Shown here: positions 43,318 through 54,141 of the stretch, piece by piece
Layout: every line of letters begins with the position of its first letter
How positions within the stretch are numbered: the first letter of the stretch is position 1
NCBI GenBank assembly: GCA_015146655.1
Contig: VKHL01000174.1
Span: 1-55,668 of the forward strand
Direction of reading: 5' to 3'
DNA from: Ochromonas danica
Lineage: Eukaryota > Sar > Chrysophyceae > Chromulinales > Chromulinaceae
Length of the DNA: 55,668 nucleotides
Made by a program: the position numbers and the translations under genes
Notes under the pieces: model-generated
Database searches by the model: none
What the model was told of the DNA's origin: nothing
Seen by the model: the letters and a program-made list of their open reading frames with translations, nothing else

Positions 43318-46300
43318 TCATCATCATCATCATTATATAATGTCAGCACAATATATCAGAAGAATTACACTATCTTGCTCACCATCATATGACACAATAA
43401 TATACAATACACTACTACACCACCTCTCTAATAACATTATATACTACAATATCATATGATTATCAGCCATCTTACCTTGCCACCGTTATTAACGTCCACC
43501 CAAAGATCTGCCAGTAAGAGCTTTACCACCTCCACATTTCCACTTTCACAAGCAATTGCTAAAGGAGATAATCCATCCTAAATTACCCACCACACAATAG
43601 ACTATCATCATCCCACTACCAGACACAACAATGATGTAGCATATAGTGTACCTTCTCAGAGTCATTAATATCGATACGGGGATCAGCTATCAAGATCTTC
43701 ACCACTTCTACTTGACCATTGCGGCAGGCAATAGCTAATGGAGAATACCATCCATGCTGTCCATCATCATAACACAGCACCACATAATAGCAGTGGTAAG
43801 TAAACACTATTCACAGTAGCATATACAATCTTTCATCACTTACCTCGTCTCTGTTGTTTACGTTGACACGATGATTCGCCAGCAACATTTTAACCACTTC
43901 AACTTGTCCATAATAACTTGCAATAGCTAATGGAGACATTCCATTCTGTTCATCAATCAATATCACCAGGACATATTAGATCAACACCATTCACTCTCTC
44001 CAACATAGACATCATCATTACAGCATAACACTATAACATTACACACTCTTCTCATACCACTAAATGCTATAGTCAACGCTTTACACAGAATAGATTCAGT
44101 TGTGGTGTTGTAATTGTAATATTTATTCACTGCAGTCAATTACCTTGTTGACTAGATTAACGTCCAATCGAGGATCTGTCATCAATACTTTAATTACTTC
44201 CACTTGTCCATATTCACATGCCAGAGCAAAAGAAGACCATCCATTCTAACCATCACACAATATCATCATCATAATCATCATAAAAATAAGCAAATTAATA
44301 CCCTCCTCCCCATCATACACTAACTCTTCTTCTATACTGACAAGATATACATTACACGTCGTTTGTTACCTTGTCAACACTGTTTACATCCACTCGAGGG
44401 TCTGCTAACAAAAGTTTCACCACATCTGCTTGTCCTTCTCCGAATATTATGAAAGATAATAATACAGTTCCTAACTAATAATCATAATACAACAAAAGCA
44501 AACAAATTAGACATAGATCAATATCACAATACTGTACATCCTACTGCACTACTACAACATGCCCTTTATACTACAACCATTACACCATACTGCAGTCAAA
44601 CTTACATCATCGATGGGTAAATTAACGTCGATACGAGGATCTGCAAGTAAGATCCTCATCACTTCCACTTCATCAGCCAAACTTGCAACCATTAACGAAA
44701 GCAATCCAAACTAATCAACAGTCGCAACATATTAGATCAACATAATTATTATCACGACCATAATATACACATTCTCCACTCTAATACCTCTCCAACCTAC
44801 ACAACCATTCAGCACTACTTATACCACCACAGTAATCAGAAACCTACCTGCTGCTCAGTCTTGTTGACGTCAACACGAGGATCAGCCAGTAAGATTTTCA
44901 CCACCTCCACATATCCGTACCGAGAAGCAATAGTCAATGGAGACCATCCAATCTGACCATACCAAAATATCATCATTTTGTAAAAGACATACAGTGCATA
45001 ACGTCCTTTACTGGCTTTACCTCGTCCACTAGATTAACGTCAACTCGAGGATCTGCCAGTAAAATCTTCACCAATTTCACTTGCCCATTCTCACATGCAA
45101 TAGCCAATGGAGCCATTTTATCCTAACCATCACACAAATTATTATATTCATCCAAAAAACATTGCATTGATCACAACACCACACATTTCTCTCCACAACA
45201 TGGTATACAATACTACTAGTATAGTATACAGTGCAATACACACATCAAGACAACCACATAAAGTTCATAACACAGAAAAGCCATCGCAAGACGTATATTA
45301 GATCTGCGACTATATTCTTCAGGGCTTTACCTTGTTGACAATATTAAAACGGAGATAATCCATCCTAACAACCACCACGATACAAAAGCATTAGATATTA
45401 GATCAAGAACACCCTCACACCCTCTTGTTATATGTTTAATAGCAAAACTATTATAGAAACTTACTACAGCATGTTATCACACAAACTACTAAATGTGTAC
45501 ATAATGCACGTATATAATATATACAACTTCAAACACATTACATACTTGTACATTGTATTAAACCAACAGTTACAAGATAGTATTCAATTACTTACGTTGT
45601 TGACTGAATTGACATCCACGCGGGGATCTTTCATAAAGATCTTTATCATCTCAACATCTCCATTAGCACATACCATAGCAAATGTAGATAATCCCAACTA
45701 TCCATAAACACAATAACGTTAGAACAACATCATGCTCCCTATCATATACACCACATTGACAATACGATATATTATCGCATACGTAGTACACTATGATATT
45801 CGACATTCTTATTAACAATAGGCAATACATTCAGTATTATAGTACTGATATAATCGCAAGCTTTAGGTGCTGTTACCTTGTTGACAAGATTGACGTCCAC
45901 CCGAGGATCTGCCATCAATATCTTCACTACCTCTTCATTTTTAAATAGACATGCCGTGGATAATGGAGACGATGAATCCATATAATAAACATCATTTTTG
46001 CAAGGTCATATAGAGCATATACTACTAGATTCAATAGCATTCCTCATTAAAGTCGAAGCACATTTTCGCAGTACGCTAACATACTGTAACTCTGCAAGAT
46101 ACAATGTACAAGTATCATCCACCCTCATATTACATAGTAATAGTAAAGCATACTTTATACACATAATTCACTCATTGAATGCAAGATTTCAATAGATTTT
46201 ATATGATTCATCCATTCACCTTATTGACTAAATTAACATCGACTCTAGCATCTGTTAACAAGAGTTTCACTACTTCCACTTGTTTATTAGCACATGCAAC

Positions 46301-47007
46301 AGCTAATGGAGAGACTCCATCCTAATAATAACAAACAATGATAATAGATGATCACACGTTAGCTCTACCTCAAAATCTCCACCATACACGTAGAGAATTG
46401 CATCTTCCACATGCACTCACTCTCACTACTATAAATTCACGTGTTATTGCCATTAAAACACCGTATTTTTACAGCTCCTATCATAGTTATAGCTGCTATA
46501 GACTTCAGGCATTCACCTTGCCGACTAGTAGATTTAGATCCAGTCGAGGATCAGCCATTATGGCCTTCACCACCTCAACCTGTCCAAAGGCACAAGCAAG
46601 ACCTAATGGAGACCATGCATTCTGACCATCATACAATACATTCATCAGAGATAGTGTGACCAAATTCTTTTAATTGACTCCTTCGTTATTACCTCATCAA
46701 GTTGATTCACATCCACATCCTTCATCAGTGCTTTGACTATTTTGATGTGACCATTTCTGCAAGCATCATGAAATTGATTCTTTACAAACTATAATCACCC
46801 AACACAACCAAATTAGTATCTCATTATCACACAATTGGTTATTCCATATTGAGTCCCAGTGCAGCAGGGTATGACCTGGGCGACACCAAGATTATCTCCA
46901 CCATTTCCATGTTGAACATAATTCGCTGATGTCATGATAATAGTACTAAAAAACAATAAGACAGAAAGAAAGGCCAATTGACAAAATAGGAGCTTTCTTC
47001 TTGTCAT
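41691..47007 (-). CDS. Signal-peptide ankyrin-repeat gene C, about 19 exons, partly decayed
   Basis: Exons: 47007-46876, 46788-46693, 46621-46517, 46321-46220, 45978-45877, 45697-45596, 45122-45021, 44952-44848, 44710-44606, 44474-44370, 44245-44144, 43945-43844, 43756-43652, 43577-43476, 42986-42882, 42717-42616, 42357-42269, 42200-42087 and 41765-41691. Exon 1 encodes a signal sequence (LLFCQLAFLSVLLFF) diverged from A and B, with a weak GTCATA donor. Most inner exons are single ankyrin repeats in phase 0. Lesions: the exon at 45978 lacks an AG acceptor, exon 42357-42269 has a 13-bp deletion that frameshifts into TAG, and two relic exons lie in introns. Skipping the bad exons would leave the rest in frame, so the gene may still make protein. 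Otherwise it is a pseudogene. Confidence 0.75.
42269..42357 (-). pseudogene. Frameshifted ankyrin exon in gene C
   Basis: The exon is 89 nt instead of 102. Thirteen bases are missing between two GATC copies (AAGATC joined to CTCGTGTT). Reading through gives a TAG stop. The second half, read in the other frame, restores PRVDVNLVDK. Splice sites on both sides look intact. Confidence 0.85.
42427..42483 (+). repeat. (ACA)n microsatellite in an intron of ankyrin gene C
   Basis: About 19 uninterrupted ACA triplets between two ankyrin exons. Confidence 0.95.
43169..43211 (-). pseudogene. Truncated ankyrin exon relic beside an (ATC)n tract
   Basis: After a normal TTAG acceptor the sequence reads NGWPPLSIACAKGRV, the first half of an ankyrin repeat. 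Homology then stops, and no second half or donor follows. Confidence 0.8.
43222..43333 (+). repeat. (ATC)n microsatellite in ankyrin gene C
   Basis: About 110 bp of CAT/ATC repeat with two small interruptions, directly upstream (minus sense) of the truncated exon relic. Confidence 0.95.
45331..45364 (-). pseudogene. 34-nt ankyrin exon relic with internal deletion
   Basis: The acceptor (GTTAG) and donor (GTAAAG) are both kept. Between them DGLSPF is joined directly to the last bases of a repeat ending NIVNK in another frame. About 68 of 102 bases are missing, so inclusion would add a TAA stop. Confidence 0.85.
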
Positions 47008-47693
47008 GTTCAATGGATTTGATTTGATATGATACTCCACTTCTTGTACTTCAGAGGTGTTGATTTTGTTGTTGTTGTTCTTGTTGTTGAAATGATGAAA
47101 TGGCTCACACAGGCAATTTGGGATATTCGAACTTTTGAATTTTCGCCGACAGAAATTTTCGCGCCTGATTCCATGGAATGTGTTTGCCTTGGAAGTGGAA
47201 GCGAATCCGTTCTCGGTTAAACTTCGGGGAAAACTCCTAAATTCGGATTCCTGCGCGGATTATCAAATCTAAACCTGCTGGACTGTCGTTTCACAATAAA
47301 AACTAGAAAACCAAATCTGTCTAGGAAGTATTTATTTCTATGAATAAGTGTATAACTTACTATGTTAAAGTTTCGCTTTTGTATTATGTTGCATGCTGTC
47401 AATGATGCATTACATTCTAGTAGCTAACCGACCACATGATAATACTATCAGAAGCATCAAGAGTATTACCAACATGGTTGTTCGTTGAGAGCATCATGGT
47501 CTTTGATTGACTGCGATGATAATATTGCAGTATCCTGCTTAAGATCTGAGTACAATATATCGTAAACTAACACGTCAACCAGCCCGCAGACATTGTCCAA
47601 CCTGTACACCTCTTAGACAGTCCTGCTGTGTCAATAGTTATGGAAAAACATTTATCCAGTCTTATAAGATGACCCTAACCTCAACATCGTGTT
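47008..47693. other. 5' flank of ankyrin gene C and 3' flank of the LRR gene
   Basis: This contains palindrome copy 6 and a TTG/GTT-rich stretch near 47060-47090. No gene is recognised. Confidence 0.5.
47169..47178. promoter_or_regulatory. Palindrome TTCCATGGAA, copy 6
   Basis: An exact copy 162 bp upstream of the ankyrin gene C start. TTTTCGCGCCTGA precedes it, loosely like the TTTCGCGCA upstream of copy 3. Confidence 0.5.
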
Positions 47694-50600
47694 TCACAAA
47701 ACCAACCATCGCCTCCATAGCCCTCCTCCCAACAATATCAACACCATCAACAACACCGATCCCAACAATGACAACACTAAGTACAACCCCCACAACCACC
47801 CTCCCTCATCCCCTGCTGGGTCAAATACATACCCTGCATAGAACAATGGCACCAGAAACAACAAAGGCTGACCTGCTCGCATCAAGCTAGACCCCATCCG
47901 ACCACATTCTCTTCCCAACTCCAATAGCTTATCCAACGCCATTGCCTTCCCCTGCCTCTGCCACTTGTCTCTTCTACCTCCTTCATCACCTACTAAATCA
48001 CACTGGTCTAACACACTCTTCTCCACCTCTTCACATACCTTCTCTTCCTCATTATCCACCTCCTTCCCTTCTCCTGCCTTTACTCCCTCACACCCTCCTT
48101 GCTCCTTGCTTGCTATACCTTCCACATCCTCCTTACCTAAACCACCCTCCTTACACAAACACCTCTCCAACATACGCAACCAACCCAACTGAGTCAAATA
48201 AGTGTTCGAAGCGATGCTGAAGCCGATCAAAATTGACAGATAAGGCAACACCGCTCCAAACGTCAACAAACACCCCACCATCATCGTCACTCGGATCACA
48301 TAGTCTCCCGAAGAGAAGCACAGCGAGGAGGGACGGCATGGAAAAGAAGATGCTCCTACAGAATGAGAGGTATTGATGATACTACCACATTCCATTTTTG
48401 CTGCAGCCACACCTTCTACTCCAGTGTTCTTACTCTCCTCGTCTTTCCCATTCCCTAATGATGATGGCGAAGACAAAGACATGGCCAAGGGATTATCTAC
48501 CATTGACAATCCTCCTGCCTCTGTCCCAACACTTACAGCACTACCTGAACGATCTTTAGCCATCACCACTCTTCGTCTTGTATCAACAGCTGATCCCACA
48601 TTTCCTTCCATCCTCCATAGAACTGGCAGAAACATCTCTACCCACACCAAAGATGCAGAAGCAGAGGAACCATATGTATCACGGTCATTCGCACCTGCCT
48701 CCATCTTCTCCACGCTAACAACCCTGATCTCATTCTCTTTCTTCTTCTCCGTCGTCTTCTCTTTGCAGCGCCGCCAATCCACATACAGCACCAAACTCAA
48801 CACAAGCAAGGGATAAAATATGCCAATCAACACATACTTGTAGGCAAACACATAGGCATAGTCCACCAACATCGCTGAGCTGCATTGATAGGTGTAGCTG
48901 AAGGGAGGAGAGAAGTCGATCGAATGAGTTCCTGTTTGATATACTGTGCAACCCAACTCACTAAACTCGGCACATTCCAAAAATGAATAGGAAGCTGTGA
49001 TGGTGTTAGGAGAAGCAAACACATAGTAGAAACAATCCGAACTCGCCACCATCGTGGCCAGACATGGAGCCACGATCGTGTTGAACAACATCAAACTACT
49101 CATAAACCTCACATTCTCCTCATGCAATCCCTCTCTCCTCAATCCTCCTCTCGTTCTGCTGCTCAACAAGCTCTCTTCTCTTCCTATCCATACATTATTC
49201 CCACCACTCCCTATTCCACTTTCTCCCACTGCTACATCACCTCCTCTTCCTCCTTCCGCTTCTAGCCCCTGTAAGGGCTGCAACAACTTCACCACACCCA
49301 CCTGCACCACCATGCTCCAACACACCTTGAACACCGACAGCGCCACTGACAACATCATCGCACTCCACCTCTGCAGCTGCAAGTAGATGTACACGTAGAA
49401 ACCATTCACCACCATCACGATGAAGATATTCACCACAGCGATACAGACTTTCATGGCCAACACAGCGCGCCAATCGACCTTCGACTTCTTCCATCTTGCT
49501 TTCGTACTGTCCATCTCCACGTCTTGCTGCTTCAGCTCATCCTTTGCTGTACCTGCATTGCCCTCTCCTCGTACCCACATCCCTCCCGACACACACAGCA
49601 AACACACGAAATACGCCACCAACACACTCGACGCCCCCACTCCACTCAAATACGCCGCCGACAACGTCCATGCATATTCGTTGTCATAGGAACCATAGAA
49701 CACCGTCAGACTGCCATACACTGACCCTCCCACACACACCATCACTACCACCAACCAAAACACACACCAGCGAACCTCATGCAACAACTTGCCCGCCCGC
49801 AAGATGTTCAGCATCATGGCTCTCTTCTTCTCTGACATATAATCTTTCACTCTTCCTACTCCTCTTCTAACTTCCACTTCACGACCTGATGCTGCTGCCA
49901 ACTGTCGATAGAAGGACTTCCACACTCGACTGACTGATTGAAACACCTCTTCACTTACCCCCTTCCCATCAACACCAGACACACATCCAAGCCACTCACT
50001 TTCATGCCATTGCCTCAAATCTTCTTGCCACTCCTCCAAACGAACAAACAAGTAGTAGCTCTGCAGCTGATTATACAACCACTCATACCATGAGGAAATA
50101 GTCGAACAGGAACAGGAAGATGACGAGGAAGATGGAGACTTCATCTCACCCTCTCCTACTTCACCTCCTACCACCCCTATCTTCACCACACTGCGTTGTT
50201 TCTTCTCTCTCTTCACAAAGTACACAACAAACAACAACAGACCAAACACAAACAACAATCCTGTCCATACCAACAACGCACTGTTCAGATCATCCGATCC
50301 ACAACCATATTGCAAACGATAAGGATCGGTCTCGGGAACATCACTCGCCAGATGTCTCTGAGGGCATGCAAACAAGTTACCCCGGAGCATATCTACTTCT
50401 TCTATATCATAATAGAAACCTGGAATACGACCTGACAGACGATTGATGTTCAGGTAGACGGAAGCCTCAGGAGAAAAGCCACCCCCATCAGAGGAAGAAG
50501 AAGAGCTACTATCTTCTGTTTCCTCACTGCCTGCATCATACTCATTGTCATCACCGTCCTCTTCCTCTAACTGCAACTCTCCTTTCAACTTGTTGTAGCT

Positions 50601-52836
50601 CACATCCAAACTCACCCACCGACTCCCTCCTCGCAACGGACCAGGAAGACTGCCGCTCAACCCATTGTGAGATAAAGACAGATCGCTCAAGTGAGGACCC
50701 AAGTCACTCTCTTCCTTCACCGGAATGCTCCCTCCCAAACCATTGCCTGACAGATGCAACGTCCGCAGCGCAGGCATTCCAAACAGACACTTCGGAATAC
50801 TGCCATGGATGGCTCCACGACTCAAACTATACGAATGCACCTGAGGCAGCACAGAAGACAAGATGGGACTGCGACAAGCCTCCGCTGTCGAGAGACCATC
50901 CAAGGCTAATGCACGCAACGTCGTCAGATTGCAAAAGCTCTCAGGAATCGTACCCGTGAAACAGTTCTGAACGGCTGCAAAAGAACTGATATTCCTCACA
51001 TAATATCCAGATAGAGTACCAGGTAACGGTCCAGTCAGTTGGTTGCTGCTCACATCCACTGCTTGCAAATTGTGCATTACAGTATGTTCGGGAAGTAGTT
51101 GATCCAAGGATCCTTCAAAGCAGTTGGATTGAGCAAAGAAAGTATAAACTGACGGCAGGTAAGCCAGGGAAGGTAGACTGCCACTGAGAAGATTGTATGA
51201 AATATCCAGCACTACCGCATATGACATGGTAGAGAGATTAGTTGTCTGCCCTTGAAAGAAGTTGTTGGAAATGTTTAGAAACTCGAGTATAGATCCCTTT
51301 GGAATGAAATCCATAGTACCCGTGAATTGATTATAATCCAGCTGAAGCATGAATAGATCAAGCATATGGTAAAATGAGATCTGCATCTGACCTGTCAGTA
51401 AGTTGTTGCCGAGACCGAGATGTTCTAATAAGACCAGTTGGCCCAGTTGACTAGGCACTGTACCATAATAAAGATTGTGATCCATCTCAATAAATATCAA
51501 TTCCGACATATTGCCCAAGCCAGCTGGAATTTCGCCTGACATCAAGTTATCATTTAACAACAGCTCCTGCCAAAATTGGGCTTCTAACGCATCTTCAGGG
51601 ATATTGCCCGTGAGTAGATTTGAGCTTAGATCCAAAGAAGATACGTACTGCCCAAAGCCGCTAGGAAGTGTACCCGAAAGAAAGTTACTGCCTAAAGCTA
51701 GCGTGTATAAATCGGGCGACTGAAAGCTCGTAGGAATAGTCCCTGTAAGATGGTTGCTATCTAAATACAATACTTGTAGTTTCTGCATTTCTCCCATCGA
51801 AGAAGGAATCGGACCATTAAGACAGTTGGTATAAAGGTCTAATAGTTGTAAAACTAAGGCTTCGTTCACTTCAGATGGAATGCTACCTGACAAAAGGTTC
51901 GTTCCCAGATAAAGACTTGCAAGACGAGGAAGTTGTAGCAGCTGGATAGGTAACTCGCCCTGTAAAAAGTTACTGGAAGCATCAAAATCACTTAAAATTC
52001 CACTGCTCGACCAAACTGTTGGTAATGTCCCGCTCAGACGATTTCGATATATGTAAAATGAAACGAAGTATGGATTGGACAAGCTAACCCAAGTATCAGG
52101 AATGCTTCCCTCAAAGAGATTATCTTGCAACATAAGTTTTTGTAACTTTGGCCAATTCGTTAAAAGTTGAGGAAGACTACCACTAAACAAATTTGAACTA
52201 ATGTCCAAATACAGAAGATTGGATAAATGGCTGACATTGGGTGACAATGTACCATGGATTTGATTGACTTTCAAATCCAAAGTAGTCAGATTAGCCATAT
52301 CATACAATTCATTAGGAATGGTGCCAGTGAAATGACACTGAAGTAAACTCAATGCCTCCAAATTCTTCAATAATCCCACAGTGGAGGGAATAGCACCTGA
52401 TAAGGAAGTGTAATAGATATAGAGAGTTTGCAGGGAGGTCAGATTACCAATACTAGCAGGAAGGGTACCATATAAATGATAAGGATTAATTTCAATATTC
52501 AATTTTGTCATAAATGGGAAAGATCCAATTTCTTCGGGTAATGTCCCCGTGAGATTCATATTATCAAACTCCAGCTGACCAACCACATTCTTACAGGTTA
52601 TATTATTATTATCTTCATTTTTATTTCTGTCATGGACCGAAGTGACATTCTCCTCACTGCATACTGTCAGACAGGTTATCCCTTGCCATTGTTCCAAGCA
52701 AGGATGAGGGAAAGGCTTAGAGAAATCCCAAGGAAAACCACTTCCATAATACGTCCAGGTATCTCCTTGTGTTGCATTATAGATAGCATGGAGAGCCTTG
52801 AGCTCATGGAATGAGAAAGACACAGCCATATCCGAT
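47694..52836 (-). CDS. Leucine-rich repeat multi-pass membrane protein (receptor-like)
   Basis: A single long exon of about 1714 codons follows a TTTTGTTTAG acceptor at 52837. The first ATG inside is at 52829 (MAVSFSFHELKALHAIY). A signal sequence is expected on an unfound upstream exon. The N-terminal cap (ATQGDTWTYYGSGFPWDF...CLEQWQGITC) is the plant-type LRR cap. About 25 repeats of the SGSIPSEVNEALVLQLLDLY kind follow to near residue 760, then an acidic insert. A helix (LLVWTGLLFVFGLLLFVVYF) and about nine more membrane helices fill the C-terminal half. That half includes a Cys-rich loop with PPFSYTYQCSSAML. There is no kinase domain. A surface recognition role is inferred from the LRR ectodomain. 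Several Ser/Gly-rich loops are low complexity. Confidence 0.88.
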
Positions 52837-53042
52837 CTAAACAAAATAGAAAATCAATCCCAAACCGATCCAAACCAAAAACACAATATCGGAATTACCA
52901 GATTAGGTACTTTTAAACCGTAAATTCCTAGGTTTGGGCACCACCACACTGAGGCCAAATAGTCAAACGCCAGACTGCAGCACCAGTCCACACTCTCTTC
53001 TTCTTTACCTGTCTTTCCATCTTCTTCTGGGATCTGAAATAC

Positions 53043-54049
53043 TTGGCAAGTGATAGCAATGGTGTTTGTGTCAAAGGAAGCGGTGTGATGGCTCTGACCA
53101 TTAGTGGGGACTACTTGGTGACCAGTGAGGCAGGATACACTCTGACCGATCAGAGCAGTGGAGGTGATGGAGGGCCTGCGACCCAAGCTGGCTTCTCTTC
53201 TCCTCATTCTATGTGGCGAGACAGCTTAGGTAACTTGTTGTATCTGGCCGAAGCAGGGGGAGCAGGGAGTCATCTCATCCGTCGCGTGGCTGCCAATACC
53301 AATATCATCACAGAGTAATGGCAGGATTCAGACGGTTTCTAGTTCTTTCCCGACAGTTCCCAGCAACTTATGGATAGATACGCTTGGGATGCTATATCTT
53401 AGTGGATTGGAATGCTTTGTTGCTAAAGTCAATCCATCCACGGGAGTGGGAAGTTCACTTGTGGGTGGTACAGGCAACACTTGCTCATCAACAGGTGATG
53501 GTGGTGCTGTCTCTTCTGCTACTGTCTTCTATCCACAGGCTATTTGTGAGGATACTTCAGGCAATCTCTACATCATGCAGCACCAATATGGCGGGAGACA
53601 GATTGATGCTTTCGTGCTGTGAAAATGCGTCCCACACTCCCTTATCCACCCTAACAGGTCTGTGGAGTAGCAGCTCTACGAATTCTCTCTATCTTGCCGA
53701 ATACAACAAGCATCGCGTCCATAAGGTCGATCTCTCGACTCAGCACATGTCGGTCTATGCCGGTACGGGAGTGGGAGGCTATAGTGTGGATGGTGTGTCT
53801 GCTTCAATCAGCCAGCTGAATTTGCCTATATCTCTTTGTGGGGATAGTGTGGGCAACCTGTACATTGCAGAGTATGGTAGCCACCGCTGGCAGCTTGGCC
53901 AGTCAGTCTTCTCTTGCGCCGCCTTCTCAACCCTTACACTTCGCTGCACTCCGTGCATCCAGGCAGAGTCAGAGCAGATAGACATTGGTACGATGATTAT
54001 TACGCCCGCGGTTACCACAGCATGTAAGAGCAATCCACCTCGTTGCTGA
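53043..54049 (+). pseudogene. NHL-repeat protein gene with at least two frameshifts
   Basis: Three stretches in different frames form one NHL beta-propeller. The first is 53043-53318, with GGDGGPATQAGFSSPHSMW and GNLLYLAEAGG. The second, about 53317-53632, contains STGDGGAVSSATVFYPQAI and SGNLYIMQH. The third, about 53630-54049, contains NSLYLAEYNKHRVHKVDL and VDGVSASISQLNLP. The frame changes near 53315 and near 53625. After GNLYIAEYGSHR the homology ends and the rest looks unrelated. No start codon or signal peptide is visible. Introns do not explain the shifts, because no matching GT-AG pair in phase was found. It reads as a decayed gene, or sequencing errors in an intact one. Confidence 0.7.
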
Positions 54050-54141
54050 TTGAGAGGGTTTATTGAAGCCCTCTCATTTCGTACTTGTTGAAAAACATAC
54101 ATCTTTACTATTAATTCACATATCGTTGAATTCTGAGGCAA

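Noticed and set aside
35946-43333. Triplet microsatellites as centromeric or telomeric DNA
   Set aside because: They are isolated short runs inside introns and promoters of ordinary genes.
32549-46788. Regularly spaced, similar 100-bp units that resemble a CRISPR array
   Set aside because: The units encode ankyrin repeats with splice sites, vary in sequence, and are spaced 150-350 bp apart. The setting is eukaryotic.
47669-50446. Many plus-strand frames opposite the LRR gene
   Set aside because: Antisense shadows of a 1714-codon exon with clear LRR and membrane-helix content.
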